The translations under genes were made by a program, and so were the position numbers. This document shows, in pieces, positions 9,370 to 17,866 of a DNA stretch of 64,000 nt; the first letter of the stretch is position 1; each line of letters begins with the position of its first letter. The notes beneath the pieces are model-generated. The model had not been told where the DNA came from, ran no database searches, and worked only from the letters and a program-made list of their open reading frames with translations. The DNA lies in assembly GCF_003437535.1 (NCBI RefSeq), contig NZ_QSQT01000009.1, positions 1 to 64,000 on the forward strand, given 5' to 3'. Origin of the DNA: Phocaeicola plebeius (GTDB taxonomy: Bacteria; Bacteroidota; Bacteroidia; Bacteroidales; Bacteroidaceae).

Positions 9370-9414
9370 AAAATTGAAAATGAAGAAATCTGAAATCTCT
9401 TCATTTTCAATTTT
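9370..9414 (-). terminator. 17-bp hairpin between mreB and mreC
   Basis: A perfect stem of 17 bp (9370-9386 with 9398-9414) encloses an 11-base loop. Read on the minus strand it is followed by TCATTTTTTC, as in an intrinsic terminator. It lies inside the operon after mreB, so it could end part of the transcripts and set MreB above MreC, MreD, PBP2 and RodA, or protect the mreB 3' end. Confidence 0.7.
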
Positions 9415-9421
9415 TATGATA

Positions 9422-10444
9422 TTATCTCATCAGGAATGAGAAACGATCTACATTCTTCAGTGCAATGCCTGTTCCCTTAGCTACGCTCAGCAAAGGATCT
9501 TCGGCAATATGGAAAGGAATGTTGATTTTATCTGTCAGTCGTTTGTCAAGTCCTCTCAGAAGCGCTCCGCCTCCAGCCAGATAGATACCATTGTTTACAA
9601 TGTCGGCATACAATTCAGGAGGTGTATTTTCCAGAGCACTTAAAATAGCTGTTTCTATTTTGGCAATGCTCTTTTCCATACAATGCGCGATTTCCTGATA
9701 GCATACCGGAACCTCCATCGGCAGGGCAGTGATTCTGTTTGGACCACGTACGATATAATCTTCAGGTGCATCATCTCCCAGGTCTGTCATGGCTGCACCT
9801 ACGTGAATCTTGATACGCTCTGCCATTCTTTCACTGACTTTGACATTATGCTGGCGGCTCATGTATTCCTGAATATCTGCTGTCAAATCATCTCCGGCTA
9901 CGCGGATAGAGTTATTTGAAACAATACCTCCCAAAGAAATGACGGCGATTTCCGTAGAACCTCCACCTATGTCAACTACCATGTTACCTTCCGGAGCTTC
10001 TACATCCAGTCCGATACCGATAGCTGCAGCCATAGGTTCGAATATCAGGTAGACATCACGTCCTCCTGCATGTTCCGCGCTGTCACGTACGGCACGTAAT
10101 TCTACTTCTGTAGAACCGGAAGGTACTCCGATTACCATACGCAAAGAGGGAGTGAAGAAATGGCGTCCTGTATTTACTTTTTTAATCAATCCGCGCATCA
10201 TCTGTTCGCAAGCGTTGAAGTCGGCAATAACACCGTCACGTAACGGGCGTACAGTGCGAATGTTCGGATTTTCTTTTTCGTACATCAGCTTGGCACGTTC
10301 ACCTACGGCAATCATCTTGTCTGTGCGACGATCCAATGCAACAACAGATGGTTCGTCTACCACAATCTTGTCATTGCTGATAATGATGGTATTGGCTGTG
10401 CCAAGGTCCATCGCTATGTTTTGTGTAAAGGAGAATAATCCCAT
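9422..10444 (-). CDS. mreB: actin-like cell-shape protein MreB
   Basis: Actin homologue that forms membrane filaments and steers the elongation machinery. Phosphate 1 motif near the N-terminus (MDLGTANT), phosphate 2 (DIGGGSTEIAVISLGG) near 168-183, and the adenosine motif GIYLAGGGALLRGL near 286-299 are intact. The 340 residues are full length. It lies 72 bases after the purH cyclohydrolase gene and before the hairpin preceding mreC. Confidence 0.97.
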   Translation of the reverse strand: MGLFSFTQNIAMDLGTANTIIISNDKIVVDEPSVVALDRRTDKMIAVGERAKLMYEKENPNIRTVRPLRDGVIADFNACEQMMRGLIKKVNTGRHFFTPSLRMVIGVPSGSTEVELRAVRDSAEHAGGRDVYLIFEPMAAAIGIGLDVEAPEGNMVVDIGGGSTEIAVISLGGIVSNNSIRVAGDDLTADIQEYMSRQHNVKVSERMAERIKIHVGAAMTDLGDDAPEDYIVRGPNRITALPMEVPVCYQEIAHCMEKSIAKIETAILSALENTPPELYADIVNNGIYLAGGGALLRGLDKRLTDKINIPFHIAEDPLLSVAKGTGIALKNVDRFSFLMR

Positions 10445-10516
10445 TCCTTTAATATAAGTCTAGAATTTTGAAATTAATAAATCCGTTTTAGGAAGACTGA
10501 ATGACTGCCAGCACAA

Positions 10517-11110
10517 TTATTTTTTGAAATAATCGCGGATAGCAGTGTCGTAGTGTGAAGAAACAGTAAATGCTTCACCTGCAAACCAACGGCGTTGTTC
10601 GCGTGTGGTTACAGCTCCCTGTTTGTTGAGGATTTCCAATAAGGGTTGGTATTGATGCTTGCTGGCTACGATTACTACATCATTGAAGTTCTTAGCTCCG
10701 GCACGAATCAATGAGATACCGCCTATATCAATTTTTTCGATGATGTCTTGTTCTGCTGCACCGCTTGCAACTGTATCTTCAAAAGGATACAAGTCTACAA
10801 TAACCAGGTCAATCTCTGGAATTTCATACTGAGCAACCTGCTTCTGGTCGCCTTCCAGTTCTCTGCGGCAAAGGATACCTCCAAAGATTTTAGGATGCAA
10901 TGTCTTAACGCGTCCTCCAAGAATAGAAGGATAAGTGGTAATGTCTTCTACAGCCTTGCAGGGATAACCTAATGATTCAATGAACTGACGTGTTCCTCCG
11001 GTAGACAAGAACTCAACGCCTTCTGCATGAAGCTTGGCCAGGATGGCGTCCAAACCGTCTTTATGGTAAACAGACACCAATGCGGTCTTTATTTTCTTTG
11101 ATTCTGACAT
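10517..11110 (-). CDS. purH: IMP cyclohydrolase (PurH N-terminal half, stand-alone)
   Basis: Closes the ring of FAICAR to give IMP in the last step of purine synthesis. It is an MGS-like fold of 197 residues with FLSTGGTRQFIES, GGRVKTLHPKIFGG and IDIGGISLIRAGAKN, all diagnostic of the PurH cyclohydrolase domain. There is no transformylase domain; that activity is encoded at 14415 on the other strand. The start at 11110 (MSESKK) is preferred to one ten codons upstream because it begins the conserved domain without an odd extension. It heads the run leading into mreB. A minus-strand TAATTTTG at 11138-11145 may be its promoter. Confidence 0.92.
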   Translation of the reverse strand: MSESKKIKTALVSVYHKDGLDAILAKLHAEGVEFLSTGGTRQFIESLGYPCKAVEDITTYPSILGGRVKTLHPKIFGGILCRRELEGDQKQVAQYEIPEIDLVIVDLYPFEDTVASGAAEQDIIEKIDIGGISLIRAGAKNFNDVVIVASKHQYQPLLEILNKQGAVTTREQRRWFAGEAFTVSSHYDTAIRDYFKK

Positions 11111-11318
11111 AAATGTTTGATATTTAAAATTCAGGTGCAAAATTACGAATTTTCAGATGATAAACGCAGGATAATGAGCATAAAATATCTTTTTTTTGCA
11201 TTATCACTGAAAGTTTTAATGCTGTTGTTTGAAGAGAAACAAAGTTTTTTCAGGCTGTCCTTTTTATTTTGTAACACGATTGTAACATATATGACATTCT
11301 TTTATAACACGAACGAAA

Positions 11319-11326
11319 TATTTTTG
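11319..11326 (+). promoter_or_regulatory. putative -7 element of phosphate transporter gene
   Basis: TATTTTTG matches TAnnTTTG 29 bases before the ATG. No clear TTTG lies about 19 bases upstream. Confidence 0.4.
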
Positions 11327-11354
11327 CACTCGGAAAAAACTTAACAAAACAAGT

Positions 11355-13649
11355 ATGGAAACTGTTTATTTAGGAATTGTTATTTTCTTATTTATGCTGG
11401 CAGTCTTTGATTTGCTGGTGGGGGTCAGTAATGACGCAGTGAATTTCATGAACTCTGCAGTAGGTGCAAAAGTAGCAAAGTTCAGAACTATTATTATTGT
11501 AGCTGCTATCGGAGTATTTGCGGGAGCGGTGCTGAGTAACGGGATGATGGATATTGCCCGTCACGGAATTTTTCATCCGGTAAACTTCAGCTTTTATGAA
11601 ATCATGTGTATTCTGCTCGCGGTAATGGTGACGGATGTAGTCCTTCTGGATGTCTTTAATACGTTAGGACTTCCTACTTCTACCACTGTTTCAATGGTAT
11701 TTGAATTATTGGGAGGTACTTTTATTCTTGCCATTCTGAAGATTGTCGGTGATGAAACCGGACTGTTAACCTTAGGTGATATGATGAATACGGAAAAGGC
11801 TCTTTCAGTGATTATGGGTATTTTCCTTTCAGTAGCCGTCGCTTTTATTGTGGGTACTGTTGTACAATATATATCCCGACTAATTTTCAGTTTTAACTAT
11901 AAGAAGAATCTTTCTTGGACTATCGGAATTTTCGGTGGTATTGCCGTAACTTCTTTGGGATATTTTATCATCATTAAGGGGTTGAAGAGTGCATCTTTTA
12001 TGACTCCGGAAGCGTTGGCCTGGATTCAGGAGAATACCGCGATGCTGGTGGGAGGCTGTTTTGTGATATTTACCGTGTTGATGCAGGTGCTCCACTGGTG
12101 TAGGGTGAATGTCTTCAAGGTGATAGTTTTGTTGGGGACTTTTTCGTTGGCTTTGGCATTTGCCGGGAATGACCTGGTTAACTTTATCGGTGTGCCTCTG
12201 GCCGGTTTTTCTGCCTATACAGACTATGTGGCCAATTCGAATGGAGCCGGTATCCATGATTTCATGATGTCTTCCCTTATGTCTTCCGCACAGACTCCGC
12301 TGATTTTCCTGGTCATTTCCGGTGTGATTATGGTCTATGCACTGGCCACTTCTAAAAAAGCCAAGAATGTAATCAAGACCTCTGTCGACCTGGCTCGTCA
12401 GGAGGAAGGAGATGAGATGTTCGGCTCTTCTGCACTGGCACGTGTGATTGTGCGTCGTGCAACGAGTATCAATGATTTTCTGGTACGTGTGATTCCGGTA
12501 AATGTACGTCGTTGGATTGACGGCCGCTTCAATAAAGATGAGATTATTTTGGCTGACGGGGCCGCTTTTGATATGGTACGTGCTTCGGTGAACCTGGTAT
12601 TGTCCGGATTGCTGATTATCATGGGTACAACCATGAAGCTGCCTTTGTCTACTACTTATGTGACCTTCATCGTAGCGATGGGTAGTTCGCTGGCCGACCG
12701 TGCCTGGAGTCGTGAAAGTGCGGTCTATCGTATCACGGGCGTGCTTTCTGTGATTGGGGGCTGGTTTATCACTGCTTTTGTCGCATTTACTATTTGTGCC
12801 TTGGTTACATTCGTTATGTTTTACACCAGTTTCTTCGGTATGTTTGCTTTTATTGTGGTGGCAGTCGTACTTCTGGTTCGTAGTAACATCAGATATAGCA
12901 AGAAGGAAAAGGTAGAAAGCCAGGATGATGTGTTCAAACGTATGATGAGCAGCAAAGACAAGAGTGAAACATTGGCTCTGCTCCGTCAGCATGTGCAGGA
13001 AACACTGACTGATTACGTGGGTTTCTGTGAGAAGACGTATGTGCAGGTAACCGACGGGTTCATCAATGAAGATTTGCGTAGCTTACGAAAGGCTATGAAT
13101 GCGACGGACGACCAGAAGAAAATGTTGAAGAAACGTCGTCGTAAAGAAATACTTGGTCTCCGCCGTTTGCCAATAACCGTGGCTATGGAAAAGAATACTT
13201 GGTTCCACTTGGGAAGTAACAGTTGCGAACAGATGCTTTATTGCTTGAAGCGAATTTGTGAACCGTGTAAAGAACATGTGGACAACAACTTTAATCCGAT
13301 TTCTCCGGATTGTGTAAAAGAATTCTTGCCTGTACGTGATGAATTATGCAAACTGATGGAACGTGCCAAAGTGGCTATCAGCCAGGATAATTATGAAGAA
13401 GCGGATGACATTCTGAAAAAAGGAGATGACCTGAAAAATCGTATCTCTGCTTTGCGTAAACAGCAGATGAACCGTATGCAGGAAGGTGATAATGCAAGCT
13501 TGAAGGCATCTATGGTATATTTGAATATTCTTCAGGAATCTCAGGAGTTGGTAAGTATCTGGCGTCATTTGCTTCGTGCCAGCCGCTTCTTCCAGGGAGA
13601 TTATGTGCCTCAGGAAGTTTCAATGATTGCGCTTACAGAAGAAAGATAA
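11355..13649 (+). CDS. Pho4-family inorganic phosphate transporter with C-terminal helical domain
   Basis: Membrane permease for phosphate. The N-terminal part (about residues 1-520) has many hydrophobic helices with the duplicated PHO4 signatures: GVSNDAVNFMNSAVGAK near 23-39, GLPTSTTVSMVFELLGG near 105-121, the second-half GNDLVNFIGVPLAG, and KLPLSTTYVTF. The C-terminal 230 residues are soluble, charged and helical and look like a PhoU-type regulatory domain, which is usually a separate gene in other phyla. The 764-residue length reflects this fusion. It is transcribed alone and ended by the bidirectional hairpin at 13666. Confidence 0.9.
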   Translation: METVYLGIVIFLFMLAVFDLLVGVSNDAVNFMNSAVGAKVAKFRTIIIVAAIGVFAGAVLSNGMMDIARHGIFHPVNFSFYEIMCILLAVMVTDVVLLDVFNTLGLPTSTTVSMVFELLGGTFILAILKIVGDETGLLTLGDMMNTEKALSVIMGIFLSVAVAFIVGTVVQYISRLIFSFNYKKNLSWTIGIFGGIAVTSLGYFIIIKGLKSASFMTPEALAWIQENTAMLVGGCFVIFTVLMQVLHWCRVNVFKVIVLLGTFSLALAFAGNDLVNFIGVPLAGFSAYTDYVANSNGAGIHDFMMSSLMSSAQTPLIFLVISGVIMVYALATSKKAKNVIKTSVDLARQEEGDEMFGSSALARVIVRRATSINDFLVRVIPVNVRRWIDGRFNKDEIILADGAAFDMVRASVNLVLSGLLIIMGTTMKLPLSTTYVTFIVAMGSSLADRAWSRESAVYRITGVLSVIGGWFITAFVAFTICALVTFVMFYTSFFGMFAFIVVAVVLLVRSNIRYSKKEKVESQDDVFKRMMSSKDKSETLALLRQHVQETLTDYVGFCEKTYVQVTDGFINEDLRSLRKAMNATDDQKKMLKKRRRKEILGLRRLPITVAMEKNTWFHLGSNSCEQMLYCLKRICEPCKEHVDNNFNPISPDCVKEFLPVRDELCKLMERAKVAISQDNYEEADDILKKGDDLKNRISALRKQQMNRMQEGDNASLKASMVYLNILQESQELVSIWRHLLRASRFFQGDYVPQEVSMIALTEER

Positions 13650-13665
13650 TTTTGTGTACTTAAAG

Positions 13666-13702
13666 AAAGCCGATAAAGGGTTAATCTCCTTTATCGGCTT
13701 TT
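13666..13702. terminator. bidirectional terminator
   Basis: A 14-bp stem (AAAGCCGATAAAGG at 13666-13679 with its complement from 13688) has an 8-base loop, with a T-run on the plus side and an A-rich stretch for the minus side. It serves the convergent transporter and carbonic anhydrase genes. Confidence 0.85.
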
Positions 13703-13708
13703 ATTGTT

Positions 13709-14257
13709 TTATTTGTCTTCTATTTCAGTAAGATTTCCGGTTGTGGAGTTCATGATAAATCCTCTTACTTTTATGTCTTGAGGTACGAGCGGGTGATGGC
13801 GTACGATGTGTACACTCTTTTGTACGGCTTCTTCCGTGTCGTTAAATCCGCTGAGCCATGAGTTAAGGTTGATGTCACAATATTGCATCATTTCAATATG
13901 GTCTTGTGAAATTCCTCTTTCACGCATGTGCTGTAACATGGTTTCACTGTCCATGTGCTGTACGCCACAATCGGTATGTCCGATAATCATGACTTCTTCC
14001 ACTCCTAATTCATAGATTGCCACAAGCAAGCTTCGCATGGCACTACCGAAAGGGTGAGTGATGGTACCTCCGGCATTCTTGATGATTTTGACATCACCGT
14101 TTTTTATTCCTAAGGCTGCGGGAAGTAGCTCTGTCAGGCGAGTATCCATACAAGTGACAATGGCGATTTTTTTGTCAGGGTATTTGTTCGTAATGTACTT
14201 TTCGTATCCCTTGGTTTCTACGAAAGTCTTGTTGAAGTTTAATAATTCGTCTATCAT
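13709..14257 (-). CDS. beta-class carbonic anhydrase
   Basis: Interconverts carbon dioxide and bicarbonate. The zinc ligands are visible: Cys in CMDTR (with the Asp-Arg dyad) near residue 35, and His and Cys in GHTDCG near 92-97. The 182 residues match the short beta-class enzymes common in Bacteroidales and Firmicutes. A longer frame reaches 14350, but the ATG at 14257 (MIDELLNF) starts the conserved part. It lies between the two genes that together make up PurH; bicarbonate supply to purine synthesis is a possible but unproven link. Confidence 0.92.
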   Translation of the reverse strand: MIDELLNFNKTFVETKGYEKYITNKYPDKKIAIVTCMDTRLTELLPAALGIKNGDVKIIKNAGGTITHPFGSAMRSLLVAIYELGVEEVMIIGHTDCGVQHMDSETMLQHMRERGISQDHIEMMQYCDINLNSWLSGFNDTEEAVQKSVHIVRHHPLVPQDIKVRGFIMNSTTGNLTEIEDK

Positions 14258-14379
14258 AACATTTATATTTTGTATAGAATATGGGCAAAAATACAGATTT
14301 ATTTTGTGATATTTCAGTTGGCTTTTGGAGGAATTCTTAAAATCATGCACTTATCATGAAGAAGCTTCTGATTTTTTCG

Positions 14380-14387
14380 TACTTTTG
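14380..14387 (+). promoter_or_regulatory. putative -7 element of AICAR transformylase gene
   Basis: TACTTTTG fits TAnnTTTG and lies 28 bases before the ATG at 14415. Confidence 0.45.
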
Positions 14388-14414
14388 TAGAAAATTCAAC
14401 CAAACTATTAAAAT

Positions 14415-15593
14415 ATGGCTAAAGAACTCGAACTCAAGTACGGCTGTAACCCTAACCAGAAGCCGGCCCGCATTTTCATGCAGGAGGGAGAACTGCCTAT
14501 TGAAGTATTGAACGGACGTCCTGGATACATTAACTTCCTGGATGCGTTTAACGGATGGCAGTTGGTGAAAGAATTGAAAGAAGCTACCGGAATGCCGGCT
14601 GCAACTTCGTTCAAGCACGTGAGTCCTGCCGGAGCCGCAATCGGTCTGGAACTGGATGAAACCATGAAAAAGATTTATTTCGTGGATAATTTACCTTTGT
14701 CTCCGTTGGCAAATGCGTATGTGCGCGCTCGTGGAGCAGACCGTATGTCATCGTATGGCGATTTTATAGCTTTGAGTGACGTCTGTGATGAAGAAACAGC
14801 TCGTTTTATCAATCGTGAGGTTTCTGACGGAGTGATTGCTCCGGGATACACTGACGCAGCCCTTGAAATTCTGAAAAATAAACGTAAGGGTACTTATAAC
14901 GTGATTAAAATTGATCCGGCATATCGTCCGAATCCCATTGAACGGAAGGATGTGTTTGGTATCACTTTTGAGCAGGGACGTAATGAGGTGAAATTGAATG
15001 GAGCAGAATTGTTTGAGAATATTCCGACTCAGAATAAGAATTTCCCTGAAGCTGCTAAACGTGATTTGATGATTGCATTAATCACTTTGAAATATACTCA
15101 GTCTAATTCTGTTTGCTACGTGAAAGATGGACAGGCTATCGGTATTGGTGCCGGACAGCAGAGCCGTATCCATTGTACTCGCCTGGCTGGTAATAAGGCT
15201 GATATCTGGTATTTGCGCCAGCATCCGAAGGTGCTGAATTTGCCTTGGGTAGAAAAGATCCGTCGTGCCGATCGTGATAATACCATCGATATTTATATTA
15301 GCGAAGATCATGACGATGTATTGGCTGATGGAGTATGGCAGCAGTTCTTCACTGAGAAACCTGAAGTATTGACACGCGAAGAAAAACGTGCTTGGCTTGA
15401 TACATTGAAGGGAGTATCATTGGGTTCGGATGCTTTCTTCCCGTTTGGAGATAATATTGAACGTGCTCACAAGAGTGGCGTGGAATATATTGCTCAGGCA
15501 GGAGGTTCTGTGCGTGATGACCATGTGATTGAAACTTGCGATAAATACGGTATTGCAATGGCATTTACGGGAATCCGTTTATTCCATCATTAA
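14415..15593 (+). CDS. AICAR transformylase (PurH C-terminal half, stand-alone)
   Basis: Formylates AICAR with 10-formyl-tetrahydrofolate, the step before ring closure to IMP. The AICARFT signatures are clear: KYGCNPNQKPA near the start, SFKHVSPAGAA near 66-76 with the catalytic Lys-His pair, and a C-terminal SDAFFPFGDNIERAHKSGV then IAQAGGSVRDD. The 392 residues lack any cyclohydrolase domain; that is the separate minus-strand gene at 10517-11110. Such split PurH genes are known in Bacteroides. It ends in a strong terminator just before the ssrA promoter. Confidence 0.93.
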   Translation: MAKELELKYGCNPNQKPARIFMQEGELPIEVLNGRPGYINFLDAFNGWQLVKELKEATGMPAATSFKHVSPAGAAIGLELDETMKKIYFVDNLPLSPLANAYVRARGADRMSSYGDFIALSDVCDEETARFINREVSDGVIAPGYTDAALEILKNKRKGTYNVIKIDPAYRPNPIERKDVFGITFEQGRNEVKLNGAELFENIPTQNKNFPEAAKRDLMIALITLKYTQSNSVCYVKDGQAIGIGAGQQSRIHCTRLAGNKADIWYLRQHPKVLNLPWVEKIRRADRDNTIDIYISEDHDDVLADGVWQQFFTEKPEVLTREEKRAWLDTLKGVSLGSDAFFPFGDNIERAHKSGVEYIAQAGGSVRDDHVIETCDKYGIAMAFTGIRLFHH

Positions 15594-15613
15594 TAATTAA
15601 TTAGTCTGAAAAT

Positions 15614-15670
15614 AGAGGGGTAAATTTGCCGGCTGGGATGAAAGTCAAGTGAATTTACCTCTCTTTTTTT
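15614..15670 (+). terminator. terminator of AICAR transformylase gene
   Basis: A 13-bp stem (AGAGGGGTAAATT at 15614-15626 with 15652-15664, one or two mismatches) precedes a run of T. The T-run overlaps the -33 element of the ssrA promoter. Confidence 0.8.
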
Positions 15671-15698
15671 GTAAATAGTATTTGATTTACTATCTTTG
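15668..15698 (+). promoter_or_regulatory. ssrA promoter
   Basis: TTTG at 15668-15671 and TATCTTTG at 15691-15698, 19 bases apart, match the Bacteroides primary-sigma promoter. The start of transcription would fall about 10-15 bases before the mature tmRNA end at 15720. Confidence 0.75.
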
Positions 15699-15719
15699 CA
15701 GAAAATTGATACTAATCTT

Positions 15720-16113
15720 GGGCTTGTTTGGTTTTGACAGCGAGAGATGTGGTATGTAAGCATGCAGTGCGTCAGTGATTTGCACTATAATCTCAGTTAC
15801 TGAACAATTATCTGGCAACGAAAACTATGCTCTCGCTGCTTAATCGAAGTACAGTAGATTAGCTTTATTTCCGTCAAAGTGATGGAAACGAGACATCGCT
15901 CAAAAGCTCTTGTTCCGAAGCGTTTGGTTTAGCGGTGCAGCAAATTCGGAAATAGTTTTGGTCTCGTTCCGCGACTGAAATGAAATTTTAGGAACTAAGG
16001 TATAAGTGGGTGGCTCTGGTCTTGCTTATGCACGAAAACCGAAGGCAGAGATAAGCATGTAGAAAGCATATGGCTTCCTTGTTTGGACGAGGGTTCGACT
16101 CCCTCCAGGTCCA
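15720..16113 (+). ncRNA. ssrA: tmRNA
   Basis: Rescues stalled ribosomes and adds a degradation tag. The 5' end GGGCTTG (15720-15726) pairs with CAGGTCC (16106-16112) as the acceptor stem, followed by discriminator A at 16113; CCA is not encoded. The T-arm GAGGG-TTCGACT-CCCTC is at 16090-16105. The tag frame 15814-15840 encodes GNENYALAA followed by TAA at 15841. The 3' end is the left attachment site of the island, which restores an intact gene: the last 22 bases belong to a 23-bp sequence repeated at 25177. Confidence 0.96.
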
Positions 16114-16114
16114 C
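16092..16114 (+). repeat. attL, left 23-bp direct repeat
   Basis: Begins GGTTCGACTCCCTCCAGG and ends in CCAC. It covers the T-loop, part of the T-stem and the acceptor 3' strand of ssrA. It is identical to 25177-25199; the following base differs (A here, G at right). Confidence 0.9.
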
Positions 16115-16139
16115 AGAAGTCTGATGAAAGACAATGAAA

Positions 16140-16176
16140 AATCCTGTAATTCTCTGAATTGCAGGATTTTGCTTTT
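16140..16176 (+). terminator. island-borne terminator behind ssrA
   Basis: A 12-bp stem with one G-T pair (16140-16151 with 16157-16168, AATCCTG arms) is followed by a T-rich tail. It lies just inside the island and replaces the chromosomal ssrA terminator, which insertion has moved to 25211. The interval 16177-16367 has no gene; a TTGGAC/GTCCAA inverted repeat near 16227-16263 could be a recombinase arm site, but that is only a guess. Confidence 0.75.
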
Positions 16177-16367
16177 GTAAGATGATGAATTAAAATGAAT
16201 ATAAAAGAAAATTTTTGGTTGGATAAATCATTGGACTTGAAATATGTCCTTCTTTAGGTCCAACAGACTTCGTTCTATTTCATTGATATTCAATCTTTTG
16301 CACTTGTGTAATTCTCTGATTATTAAGACCTTTGCATCATTGAAATAATAATTAAAAGTGGTGTAAT

Positions 16368-17567
16368 ATGGTATCAATTTTATTCTTTATTAAAAGGAAG
16401 AAGCTTTTGAAGGATGGGACTGCATCTATCTTTGTAAGAGTTACATTTAACAGGCTTTCAGCCGAAGTTACTACAGGAAGAAGTGTAATGCCCTCCCATT
16501 GGGTGGCAACTAAAGGCAGAGCAAAAGGAAATACATTAGTTAACAAGCAGACAAATTCCTTTTTAGACCAAATGGAATATACTCTGCATGATTTAACTCT
16601 CCAAATTCAGAGAGAGGGTAAACAGGTAAGTGCAAAAGAGATTTTAGACAGATATAAGTACCTTAATGCTCCCAAGCCTAAAACAGGCATTTTAGCTCTT
16701 TATGCTGAACATAATCAAGAATTGAAGGAATTAGTGGATATATCAGTAGCATTGGCTACCTACAAAAGACATGAAACTTCTTTGAAGCTTTTTCATGAGT
16801 TTCTGCTGTACAAATACCAAGTAGAAGATGTAGATATTAGTGAAATTGATGTGGAAATGCTTCAAAAGTATCAACATTATTTGATGACTGTAAGACATAA
16901 TAGCAATAATACTACAGTAAAATATATCAGAAATCTTGGAAAAATACTTAAGTTAGCTGTATCAAGAAAACTTATAACAGCTTCTCCTACAGAAGAACTG
17001 AAGCTAAAAATGGAACCTGTTGATAAGGGCTTTCTTACACAAGAAGAGCTTACAAGGCTTGCTAATAAAGATTTTAATATTGTCAGACTTGAGCAAGTAA
17101 GGGATGTGTTTTTGTTTTGTTGTTATACTGGACTTGCATATATTGATGTTTATTCTTTGAGTATCAATGATATTACGGAAGAAAATGGTAGATTATGGAT
17201 TAGAAAATCAAGGTATAAAACCAATGTGATGTATCATGTACCCATATTAAAGCCAGCTAAAGAAATTCTTGATAAGTATGCTTCATTATCCCATAAAGAA
17301 GGGAAATTGCTTCCTGTATTATCTAATCAGAAAATGAATGCTTATCTGAAAGAGATAGCTGGTATAGTGGGTATTAGTAAAGATTTAACTACACATCTTG
17401 CAAGACACACATTTGCCACGACTGTTACTCTTGCTAATCAGGTTTCTATTGAAAATGTATCTAAAATGTTAGGACATTCCAGTATTAGAATGACACAACA
17501 TTATGCGAGAGTATTGGATGCTTCAATAGAGCATGAAATGTTAAATGTAGAAAAGTGTTATGAATGA
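16368..17567 (+). CDS. tyrosine recombinase / integrase
   Basis: Predicted to integrate and excise the island at ssrA. N-terminal arm-binding region (about 1-90), SAM-like core-binding domain (about 100-200), and C-terminal catalytic domain. Box II is HLARH near residue 344, followed by GHSS near 367 and the nucleophile Tyr in MTQHYARV near 377. The usual box I arginine (TGLR) is Ala in TGLAYID near 250, a substitution also known in Bacteroides recombinases such as IntDOT (Ser there). A lysine in the beta-hairpin (SRYKTN) is kept. It reads away from attL. Confidence 0.93.
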   Translation: MVSILFFIKRKKLLKDGTASIFVRVTFNRLSAEVTTGRSVMPSHWVATKGRAKGNTLVNKQTNSFLDQMEYTLHDLTLQIQREGKQVSAKEILDRYKYLNAPKPKTGILALYAEHNQELKELVDISVALATYKRHETSLKLFHEFLLYKYQVEDVDISEIDVEMLQKYQHYLMTVRHNSNNTTVKYIRNLGKILKLAVSRKLITASPTEELKLKMEPVDKGFLTQEELTRLANKDFNIVRLEQVRDVFLFCCYTGLAYIDVYSLSINDITEENGRLWIRKSRYKTNVMYHVPILKPAKEILDKYASLSHKEGKLLPVLSNQKMNAYLKEIAGIVGISKDLTTHLARHTFATTVTLANQVSIENVSKMLGHSSIRMTQHYARVLDASIEHEMLNVEKCYE

Positions 17568-17769
17568 GATAAAGTTCAAAAGTCCCTGTTTCCTTCATTG
17601 TAAGCAGAGGGTTGCCATATCTGAACATAGAAGTAGATAACTGTATTTACTGCCCTTCTCCAATTCTATTTTAAAAAAATTATTTTTAATTTTTCACCTC
17701 TTCTGGACTTCCATAAGCAAGCCTTAACCACCTTTCCCCTCCCTCCCCTTGCTTTGGAGTGGGAGATAC

Positions 17770-17817
17770 CCCAGTGAGTTAATTGCTGGTGATATGAACT
17801 GGTACTAACTCATTGGG
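17770..17817. repeat. 12-bp inverted repeat upstream of small ORF
   Basis: CCCAGTGAGTTA (17770-17781) and TAACTCATTGGG (17806-17817) pair over 12 bp with one G-T pair and a 24-base loop. ACTAACT recurs at 17804 and 17819. It lies in a 299-base gap after the integrase gene that also has a pyrimidine-rich stretch near 17735-17750. It may be a leader structure or a protein site; no gene is supported in the gap. Confidence 0.55.
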
Positions 17818-17866
17818 CACTAACTCCCCCTTTGTAACTAATGTATAACATTCTAAATTAATAGAC

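Noticed and set aside
11880..12992. 370-codon frame on the minus strand in the phosphate transporter gene
   Set aside because: Antisense shadow rich in His, Gln, Thr and Cys, with no domain; the plus-strand transporter is unequivocal.
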